6,099 nt of DNA from positions 1 through 6,099 of the forward strand of contig DKVN01000016.1 in assembly GCA_002491225.1 (NCBI GenBank), given 5' to 3'. A program made the translations under genes and the position numbers. Positions 1-4,326 of this stretch are shown here, piece after piece. The DNA is from Faecalibacterium sp. UBA7177. Its GTDB lineage: Bacteria; Bacillota; Clostridia; Oscillospirales; Ruminococcaceae. The notes under the pieces were generated by a model. That model saw nothing but the letters and a program-made list of their open reading frames with translations, did no database searches and was not told where the DNA came from. Each line of letters opens with the position of its first letter. Position 1 is the first letter of the stretch.

Positions 1-267
1 GACGCCGCCCGCATCCGGGCCCGGCAGCTTGCGGGGGAAAACGAGCCCCGCCCCACCCTGAGCGCCCGGCAGGCGGCCGAGGCGGCCGAACATCTCAACT
101 GCGTCAGCCGCAGCCGAAACGCTTACAAGGCAAAGCTCGAGGGCGGCCTGCGGCCGGACCTCTACTACACCGGGCAGGAGGCCGCCCCCGGCCCGGACGG
201 CTGGGTGGAGAGCCCCCACACGGTGACCAGCAAGCTGGAGAGCAAGGAGGAGTTTCCCCAGGGCTGA
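1..267 (+). CDS. C-terminal part of an unrecognised protein
   Basis: An open frame runs from the first base of the window to a TGA at 265-267, giving the last 88 residues of a gene whose start lies to the left. The frame uses the same GC-rich codons as the genes to its right, so it is probably real. The fragment is hydrophilic and has no membrane segment. Its first half, about residues 20-45, is Ala/Arg/Glu-rich and could form a helix. A short segment around residues 53-60 contains RPDLYYTGQ, followed by a Pro/Gly stretch and an acidic, Lys/Glu-rich tail ending in FPQG. I do not recognise the family and infer no function. It is separated by 291 bases from the next gene, which has its own promoter, so it is probably not in the same operon. 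A GC-only hairpin begins 13 bases after its stop codon. Confidence 0.6.
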   Translation, partial: DAARIRARQLAGENEPRPTLSARQAAEAAEHLNCVSRSRNAYKAKLEGGLRPDLYYTGQEAAPGPDGWVESPHTVTSKLESKEEFPQG

Positions 268-279
268 CCGCGCGTCTCA

Positions 280-306
280 GGGCGCGGGATCCCCTGCCCC
301 GCGCCC
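280..306 (+). other. Perfect 9-bp GC hairpin after the first gene
   Basis: GGGCGCGGG at 280-288 is the exact reverse complement of CCCGCGCCC at 298-306, with a 9-base loop. It starts 13 bases after the stop codon of the partial gene, where a terminator would be expected. The bases that follow (GGCAAACGCC) contain no T-tract, so it does not fit a standard intrinsic terminator. It could stabilise the 3' end of the transcript or be a Rho-linked end. The stem is seen directly; the role is inference. Confidence 0.5.
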
Positions 307-415
307 GGCAAACGCCGCCGCCAGAAAAACGCGTCCCTGCGTTTGACGGGCTGCAAACCGCCCCGCGGCCAGCCCGGCCCGCCCGCAAAAACAAACGGCT
401 TTTTTGGCAAAAGTG

Positions 416-444
416 TTGCAATCTGCCTTTGAATCCCTTAGAAT
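416..444 (+). promoter_or_regulatory. Sigma-A type promoter for the ydbC-HD operon
   Basis: The -35 box TTGCAA (416-421) and -10 box TAGAAT (439-444) are 17 bases apart. They match the vegetative consensus at 4 of 6 and 5 of 6 positions. The site lies in the AT-richest part of the gap between the first and second genes. Transcription would start near 451 and give a leader of about 108 bases before the ATG at 559. A GGCAAAA heptamer (406-412) ends three bases before the -35 box; the same heptamer forms the arm of a palindrome upstream of ftsZ. Confidence 0.72.
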
Positions 445-468
445 AGCATCCGTAGGCCCGAAGGCTCC

Positions 469-502
469 GGGCGGCCCCACGCCCTGCCGGGCATTGCCGC
501 CC
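469..502 (+). promoter_or_regulatory. Nested hairpin in the ydbC leader
   Basis: The outer stem pairs GGGCGGC (469-475) with GCCGCCC (496-502). An inner stem pairs GCCC (481-484) with GGGC (489-492) around a 4-base loop. The structure would form about 20 bases after the predicted transcription start and ends 40 bases before the AAGGAAGG ribosome site. No T-tract follows, so it is not an obvious attenuator. It may affect RNA stability or simply reflect local GC content. Only the pairing is directly seen. Confidence 0.4.
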
Positions 503-558
503 TGATGCCGCGCCGCTGCACAGCGCCGGGCAAACACACGGAAGGAAGGTTATCACAA

Positions 559-783
559 ATGGCAGAGTTCAAGTATGAGATCACCCAGCGCATCGCGGTG
601 CTGAGCCAGAACCCCAACGGCTGGGAGCGCCAGCTGAACATGGTGAGCTGGAACGACCGCGAGCCGAAATATGACATCCGCGACTGGGCGCCCGACGGGG
701 TGAAGATGGGCAAGGGCATCAGCCTGAACCACGAGGAGATGGCGATCCTGAAGGGCGTTTTGGAGGAATTGGAGGAGCTGTGA
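559..783 (+). CDS. ydbC: PC4/YdbC-family ssDNA-binding protein
   Basis: This 74-residue protein belongs to the YdbC family, bacterial relatives of the eukaryotic coactivator PC4. Known members are small dimers that bind single-stranded DNA or RNA through a curved beta sheet, in the cytoplasm. The N-terminal beta strands start at residue 4 and are followed by GWERQLNMVSWN (21-32). The family hallmark KYDIRDW is at 37-43, then KMGKGISL (49-56) and a C-terminal acidic helix (58-74). The full family length is present. The frame is open back to 505, but the ATG at 559 is the right start: AAGGAAGG (542-549) lies 9 bases upstream, and the family begins this way. The bases between 505 and 558 would encode an Arg/Cys-rich extension with no ribosome site. 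The gene follows a good promoter and overlaps the HD-domain gene by one base (TGATG), which suggests coupled translation. It may act with that enzyme on nucleic acids, but this is inference. Whether it affects transcription or DNA repair in this organism cannot be told from the sequence. Confidence 0.9.
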   Translation: MAEFKYEITQRIAVLSQNPNGWERQLNMVSWNDREPKYDIRDWAPDGVKMGKGISLNHEEMAILKGVLEELEEL

Positions 784-1367
784 TGGGATACCGGGAGGAA
801 TTTATCGAGATCTATACCCGGGACATCCACCGCCCCGGCAGCGAAAAGCTGCTGGACTGGCTGCAGACCACCGATTTTTTCCGCGCACCGGCCTCCACCC
901 GGTTTCACGGGGCCTGCGAGCAGGGCCTTGTACTGCACAGCCTGAACGTGCACCGCGCCCTGACCCGCTACTTTTTTGAGGAGGGCGACAGCGCCGAGAG
1001 TTTTGCCATCTGCGCGCTGCTGCACGATTTGTGCAAGGCAAACTTTTACAAGCCCGGCACCCGCAATGTCAAAAACGAGGCCACCGGCCAGTGGGAAAAG
1101 GTGCCCACCTTTACAATCGAGGACGCCTTCCCCTACGGGCACGGAGAAAAGAGCGTCTATCTGATCGAGCGGTTCATGAAGCTGAAAACCAGCGAGGCGG
1201 TGGCCATCCGCTGGCACATGGGCGGCTTTGACGAGGCGGCCCGCGGCGGAAGCTACGCCGTGAGCCAGGCCTACGACCAGTACCCGCTGGCGGTCAAGCT
1301 GCACATGGCCGACCTTGCCGCCACCTACCTGATGGAAAAGGGCACCAGCGCCGTGAACAAGCGGTAA
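783..1367 (+). CDS. HD-domain phosphohydrolase (YhaM-like)
   Basis: This 194-residue protein is a stand-alone HD-superfamily metal-dependent phosphohydrolase. The metal ligands are all present in order: H52 in LVLHSLNV, the H81-D82 doublet in CALLHDLCK, H120 in YGHGEKS, H145 in IRWHMG, and D177 in HMADLAA. The spacing (HD, about 40 residues, H, 25 residues, H) resembles the catalytic half of the 3'-5' exoribonuclease YhaM, and the FHGACEQGLVLHS segment recalls its YHHAYRGGLAYHT. The N-terminal OB-fold of YhaM is absent, so the protein could equally be a nucleotidase. The insertion at 88-118 (Lys, Trp and Pro rich) has no assigned role. The ATG at 783 is chosen because GGAGGAG (771-777) lies 5 bases upstream. 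A GTG at 780 is in frame but only 2 bases from that site. It is the second gene of the operon and is followed by a strong terminator. Family assignment is firm; the substrate is unknown. Confidence 0.9.
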   Translation: MGYREEFIEIYTRDIHRPGSEKLLDWLQTTDFFRAPASTRFHGACEQGLVLHSLNVHRALTRYFFEEGDSAESFAICALLHDLCKANFYKPGTRNVKNEATGQWEKVPTFTIEDAFPYGHGEKSVYLIERFMKLKTSEAVAIRWHMGGFDEAARGGSYAVSQAYDQYPLAVKLHMADLAATYLMEKGTSAVNKR

Positions 1368-1370
1368 AAG

Positions 1371-1391
1371 CCGCCGTAAAACGCGGTTTTT
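1371..1391 (+). terminator. Weak hairpin with T-tract just after the HD gene
   Basis: CCGC (1371-1374) can pair with GCGG (1383-1386), followed by five T residues (1387-1391). The stem is only four pairs, so alone it would be a poor terminator. It lies four bases after the HD-gene stop and in front of a much stronger terminator, so it may be a minor tandem element or chance. Confidence 0.25.
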
Positions 1392-1405
1392 CTCAATCTG
1401 GATAC

Positions 1406-1454
1406 AAAAAACGGGCAGCCTGCGGGAGTTTTTTCCGCAGGCTGTCCGTTTTTT
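1406..1454. terminator. Bidirectional intrinsic terminator
   Basis: A 14-bp stem pairs 1412-1425 with 1435-1448, with a single G-U (or A-C on the other strand) pair and a 9-base loop. Six A residues precede it (1406-1411) and six T residues follow (1449-1454). It therefore has a U-tract on either strand. It sits between the convergent HD-domain gene (ends 1367) and trxA (ends 1528), and can end both transcripts. Confidence 0.92.
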
Positions 1455-1527
1455 CATGCCTCTTGACGCTCTTTGTATGCTTTACTCCGGCAGCGGCCGG
1501 GCCAGGATGCTGACAGGCCAATCGCCT

Positions 1528-1833
1528 TTACAGCATCGCCAGCAGCCGCTGCTTGGGCACCACGCCCACGCTGCGGGCCGCCTCCTTACCGTTTTTGAAG
1601 AGCACGACGGTTGGGATGCTCATCACACCGTACTGGGCGGCGAGCTTCTGCTGCTCATCCACGTTCACCTTGCCGACCACGACCTTCCCTGCCAGCTCGT
1701 CCGCCAATTCCTCCACCACCGGGCCGAGCATCTTGCAGGGGCCGCACCAATCGGCCCAAAAATCCACCAAAACCGGCAGGCTGCTCTCAAGCACCTGCTG
1801 CGCAAAATTTTCTTCTGTGATCTGGATCGCCAT
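1528..1833 (-). CDS. trxA: Thioredoxin
   Basis: This 101-residue protein is a cytoplasmic thioredoxin, a dithiol carrier that reduces disulfides in target proteins and is itself reduced by thioredoxin reductase. The fold is complete up to the last helix: VLVDFWADWCGPCK (21-34) carries the redox pair C30 and C33. The buried aspartate (D24), VNVDEQ (57-62), the cis-proline loop SIPT with P74, and FKNG (79-82) follow. The C-terminal helix ends at AML and is a few residues shorter than usual (family members are mostly 104-108 residues). The ATG at 1833 is chosen because AGGAGG (1841-1846) lies 7 bases upstream and the protein starts as the family does. The frame stays open to 1926, but that part is Arg/Lys-rich and unlike any thioredoxin leader. 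It lies 135 bases downstream of the coiled-coil gene, same strand, with no clear terminator between, so read-through from ftsZ is possible. No reductase gene is adjacent. Confidence 0.96.
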   Translation of the reverse strand: MAIQITEENFAQQVLESSLPVLVDFWADWCGPCKMLGPVVEELADELAGKVVVGKVNVDEQQKLAAQYGVMSIPTVVLFKNGKEAARSVGVVPKQRLLAML

Positions 1834-1840
1834 CACGGTC

Positions 1841-1848
1841 TCCTCCTT
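1841..1848 (-). promoter_or_regulatory. Ribosome site that fixes the trxA start
   Basis: On the minus strand the bases AAAGGAGGA lie 7 bases before the ATG at 1833. This near-perfect Shine-Dalgarno sequence supports the short form of thioredoxin over the in-frame extension reaching 1926. Confidence 0.85.
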
Positions 1849-1899
1849 TGGGCTGCGTCCTTTGGCCGGGGCCGCAGGCGCGTTGCCGCGGTTTTCTTT

Positions 1900-1921
1900 G
1901 CGCCGCATCCTTAGGCGGCGC
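1900..1921 (-). other. 7-bp GC hairpin between coiled-coil gene and trxA
   Basis: GCGCCGC (1900-1906) is the exact complement of GCGGCGC (1915-1921), with an 8-base loop. It lies 47 bases past the stop of the coiled-coil gene and 66 bases before the trxA start. On the minus strand an A-rich stretch, not a T-tract, follows, so it is not a standard terminator. It could be an RNA-stability or processing element separating ftsZ-region and trxA messages. The role is inference. Confidence 0.45.
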
Positions 1922-1968
1922 TGCACGGGGCTGCCCCCCGAGGATAGTCTTGCACAAAAGCTTCCAGT

Positions 1969-2931
1969 TTAGTCCCCCAGCATCCGGGTCAGCTTGTCCA
2001 GCAAAAGGGCCGAGAGGGTCTTGCCCTGGCGGCTCTGGGGATGCGAATCATGCTGGCGCTGCGCGGCGGGTTCCGGCTGCGGCGGCTCGGGCAGCTTTGC
2101 GCCCGGGGCCGGGGCCGGAAACTGCTGCATCTGGGCCCCCAGCAGCTTGACATTCTCCTCGGTCTCCCCCAGGGCGCTGTGCAGCGCGGCGGTCGTCCGG
2201 GCAAGCTGCTTTGCAGCCTCGGCGATCTTGGCATCCACCTCGGCCAGCTGCGCCTTGAGCACCGAGACGCTGTCGGCGATCTGCTGCGCGCCGCTGGTCA
2301 TGGCGGTGCGCTGCTGCCGCGCTTCCTGCTCGAGGGCCTGCCTTGCCTCTTCGGCCTCCCGCTGGGCTGCCCGCCGGGCCGCCTGCGCCTGCTCCCCGGC
2401 CTCGCGCACGGCCTCCGAGGCTTTGCGCTCCGCGTCGGCCTGGGCCGCAGCGACCGACCGTTCCATCTCCTGCTGGGCCTGCTGGCGGGCCGAAACGGCG
2501 TCCTCGGCCAGGCGCTGCTGCTCGCGCAGCCGCCCGGTCAGGGTCTCGTTGTCGCTTTTGAGGCTGGTATTGTCGTTTTTGAGGTTGAGCAGGTCCTTTT
2601 CGCGCTCAAACAGCCTCTTTTTGAAGCTTGCCGACTCCTCCTCGGCATGGTGCAGCTGCTCTCGCAGGGCCTCGGCAGCGGCCTCGGCCTCCCCGGCGCG
2701 TTTTTTCTGGGCAGAAAGCTCCTCGCAGATCTCTTTTGCCTTTTCCAGCAGGACAGTCTTGTCCTCCTGCAAAGCGTCGATCTCGCTCTGCAGCTCCTGG
2801 GCATGGGCTTCGGCCTGCTTGTCCTTTTCCTGGCCTTCCGCCGCCAGCTTGTCGATGCAGGCGAGGACATCCGCCTTCTTAAAGCCAAACAGGGATGTCC
2901 TGAAGCCGACCGCGCCGCTGTCTTCCGGCAT
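1969..2931 (-). CDS. DivIVA-like coiled-coil protein downstream of ftsZ
   Basis: This 320-residue protein has the layout of a DivIVA-type cytoskeletal scaffold. The N-terminal segment (residues 10-32) contains F-R-T-S-L-F-G-F-K-K-A-D-V and an Ile/Leu-rich helix. This fits the DivIVA pattern of an aromatic-Gly-aromatic turn followed by basic residues, D-V and a hydrophobic helix. A long, almost uninterrupted coiled coil follows (about 28-265), rich in Glu, Gln, Ala, Lys and Arg; residues 160-210 are nearly pure Ala/Glu/Arg/Gln. Then come a Pro-rich linker (272-290) and a short amphipathic C-terminal helix, TLSALLLDKLTRMLGD (305-320). No signal peptide or membrane segment is seen. The ATG at 2931 is preferred because GGAGG lies 8 bases upstream; an in-frame TTG at 2958 has no such site. 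The gene begins 35 bases after the ftsZ stop, so the two are very likely co-transcribed. DivIVA-like membership is a motif-level call; a generic coiled-coil division protein is the alternative. A role at the septum or pole is inferred from position. Confidence 0.78.
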   Translation of the reverse strand: MPEDSGAVGFRTSLFGFKKADVLACIDKLAAEGQEKDKQAEAHAQELQSEIDALQEDKTVLLEKAKEICEELSAQKKRAGEAEAAAEALREQLHHAEEESASFKKRLFEREKDLLNLKNDNTSLKSDNETLTGRLREQQRLAEDAVSARQQAQQEMERSVAAAQADAERKASEAVREAGEQAQAARRAAQREAEEARQALEQEARQQRTAMTSGAQQIADSVSVLKAQLAEVDAKIAEAAKQLARTTAALHSALGETEENVKLLGAQMQQFPAPAPGAKLPEPPQPEPAAQRQHDSHPQSRQGKTLSALLLDKLTRMLGD

Positions 2932-2939
2932 AGTATGTA

Positions 2940-2944
2940 CCTCC
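2940..2944 (-). promoter_or_regulatory. Ribosome site for the coiled-coil gene
   Basis: GGAGG on the minus strand (2940-2944) lies 8 bases before the ATG at 2931. It sits inside the longer open frame that begins at the TTG at 2958, so it argues that translation starts at 2931. Confidence 0.8.
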
Positions 2945-2966
2945 AAAGCGCTTTTCAAGCGTCCTA

Positions 2967-4115
2967 TCAGCGATTCTTGTTCAGCATCTTGATGATGTCA
3001 TCATAGTAGCTGTCGTTCGACTCGTCCTTTTCGGCCGGGGCCGGGGCAGGGGCCGGAGCCGGGGCGGTCTGGACATCCCCGTTGAAGATGGCCGTCGGGA
3101 TCGAGCCGGTGTACTCCTGCGCGGCCCCCTCCTGCTCCGGCGCGGGGCCCGCGGTGCCGACCGAGTCGAACCCGGTGGCCACAACCGTGACCCGCATCGC
3201 GTCCTTGAGATTCTCATCAAAGGCACAGCCCCAGATGATGTTCGCATCCGGATGGGCGGACTGGGTGACCATCCGGGCCGTGAGCTCCGCCTCTTCGAGG
3301 TCGATGTCCGGCGAGGAAGTCATGTTGATGATGACCCCGCGCGCCCCGGCAATGCTGGTTTCGAGCAGCGGACTGGAGATGGCGGCCTTGGCCGCGTTTT
3401 CGGCCTTGCCCGAGCCGGTGGCGGTGCCAACCCCCATGTGGGCATACCCGGCGTCCTTCATGACGCTGCGCACATCGGCAAAGTCAAGGTTGATGAAAGC
3501 CGGCACATTGATGAGGGCCGAGATGCTCTCGACGCCCTGCTGCAGGACATTGTCCGCCGCCGCAAAGGCGTTGACCAGGGTGATCTTTTCCTGGCTGACC
3601 AGCTTGAGCCGCTCGTTGGGGATCACGATCAGGCTGTCGACATGCATCAAAAGCCCGGCGATGCCCTGCTCGGCGATGCCCATCTTGCGCTTGCCCTCAA
3701 AGGCAAAGGGCTTGGTGACAATGCCCACCGTGAGGATGCCCAGATCGTGCGCGATCTCGGCCACCACCGGCGCGGCGCCGGTGCCGGTGCCGCCGCCCAT
3801 GCCGGCCGTGATAAAGGCCATCTGCGCGCCCTTGAGCGCATTGGCGATCTCGTCCCGGCTCTCCTCGGCGGCGCGCTGGCCGATCTCGGGATCCGCGCCC
3901 GCGCCGCGGCCCTTGGTGAGCTTGGCCCCGATCTGCACCTTCTGGGTGGCGCGGCTCTTCATCAAAACCTGCTGGTCGGTGTTCATCACGATGAACTCCA
4001 CGCCCTGCAGCCCGGCCTCGACCATGCGGTTGACCGCGTTTCCGCCGCCGCCGCCCACGCCGACGACCTTGATATTGGTTATATTCTGCATTTCCTCATC
4101 CAGCATAAAACTCAT
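2967..4115 (-). CDS. ftsZ: Cell division GTPase FtsZ
   Basis: FtsZ is the tubulin-like GTPase that polymerises at mid-cell and organises septal wall synthesis. The 382-residue product has all core elements: the first nucleotide loop VVGVGGGGGNAVNRM (17-31), NTD (45-47), and the tubulin signature GGGTGTG (107-113). TKPFAFEG (134-141) follows, then the catalytic T7 loop NLDFADV (209-215) with N209, D211 and D214. The globular domain ends near residue 318. A linker (319-369) with an Ala-Pro repeat (351-361) leads to the tail YYDDIIKMLNKNR. That tail departs from the usual DIPxFLR-type peptide that binds FtsA, SepF and other partners. The ATG at 4115 is used because a G-rich purine stretch (AGGGGGAAG) lies about 9 bases upstream and later Met codons lack one. 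It lies 211 bases downstream of murA with a probable promoter in the gap, and 35 bases before the coiled-coil gene. Confidence 0.98.
   Translation of the reverse strand: MSFMLDEEMQNITNIKVVGVGGGGGNAVNRMVEAGLQGVEFIVMNTDQQVLMKSRATQKVQIGAKLTKGRGAGADPEIGQRAAEESRDEIANALKGAQMAFITAGMGGGTGTGAAPVVAEIAHDLGILTVGIVTKPFAFEGKRKMGIAEQGIAGLLMHVDSLIVIPNERLKLVSQEKITLVNAFAAADNVLQQGVESISALINVPAFINLDFADVRSVMKDAGYAHMGVGTATGSGKAENAAKAAISSPLLETSIAGARGVIINMTSSPDIDLEEAELTARMVTQSAHPDANIIWGCAFDENLKDAMRVTVVATGFDSVGTAGPAPEQEGAAQEYTGSIPTAIFNGDVQTAPAPAPAPAPAEKDESNDSYYDDIIKMLNKNR
3033..3065 (-). repeat. Ala-Pro hexamer repeat in the FtsZ linker
   Basis: Five tandem GCN-CCN hexamers plus one Ala codon encode the 11-residue Ala-Pro run (351-361) of the FtsZ linker. 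Four of the five proline and most alanine codons are near-identical GCC/CCG, so copy number could vary by strand slippage in steps of two residues without breaking the frame. Confidence 0.75.
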
Positions 4116-4159
4116 TTCAAAAACTTCCCCCTAAACAGATTGGTCGCCATAAAAGCAAA

Positions 4160-4178
4160 GGCAAAACAATTTTTTGCC
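4160..4178. promoter_or_regulatory. 7-bp palindrome in the ftsZ leader
   Basis: GGCAAAA (4160-4166) and TTTTGCC (4172-4178) form a perfect inverted repeat around a 5-base centre, ending 45 bases upstream of the ftsZ ATG. It is downstream of the predicted transcription start. It could be an operator for a dimeric regulator or an RNA hairpin. The symmetry is seen; the binding role is inference. Confidence 0.4.
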
Positions 4179-4201
4179 AAATTCTTAATACAACACTTTA
4201 T

Positions 4202-4230
4202 AGGGTATCAGATTCAGGGGCAAAATTCAA
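4202..4230 (-). promoter_or_regulatory. Possible ftsZ promoter
   Basis: Reading the minus strand, TTGAAT (4230-4225) and TACCCT (4207-4202) are 17 bases apart. A TG pair sits one base before the second box, as in extended -10 promoters. An overlapping TATAAA (4202-4197) offers a second -10, with only weak -35 matches. This is the AT-rich part of the gap before ftsZ, so a promoter here is likely, but the exact boxes are uncertain. A perfect TTGACA (4246-4241) has no good -10 at the right distance. Confidence 0.4.
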
Positions 4231-4275
4231 GTGTCCGGCCTGTCAAAAGCGAACGATTTTTGCAAATTTGGGCAG

Positions 4276-4309
4276 GGCGGGGCATTTTTTTCTCATCCCC
4301 CGCCCCGCC
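4276..4309. other. GC hairpin just after murA
   Basis: GGCGGGGC (4276-4283) pairs exactly with GCCCCGCC (4302-4309) around an 18-base loop. It begins 17 bases after the murA stop codon. On the minus strand the seven A residues lie inside the loop and no T-tract follows, so it is not a classic terminator for murA. It may partly separate murA from ftsZ or protect the 3' end of the message. Confidence 0.4.
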
Positions 4310-4326
4310 GGGCGCTCCCCTGTGCC

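Noticed and set aside
438..1457. 339-codon minus-strand open frame opposite ydbC and the HD gene
   Set aside because: It crosses two well-supported plus-strand genes, their promoter and part of the terminator, and encodes no recognisable domain.
1834..1926. 31-residue N-terminal extension of thioredoxin
   Set aside because: It is Arg/Lys-rich, would cover an intergenic hairpin, and a near-perfect ribosome site fixes the start at 1833.
1994..3006. Two plus-strand open frames (332 and 321 codons) opposite the coiled-coil gene
   Set aside because: Their Ser/Cys/Ala-rich and Leu/Gly-rich products are what the reverse of an Ala/Glu/Gln coiled coil gives. The minus strand has the ribosome site and sensible domains.
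3082..4134. 350-codon plus-strand open frame opposite ftsZ
   Set aside because: It mirrors the FtsZ coding frame and has no family motif or ribosome site.
4241..4246. Perfect TTGACA on the minus strand as the ftsZ -35 box
   Set aside because: At 16-18 bases downstream there is only TTGCCC-like sequence, with no acceptable -10 box.
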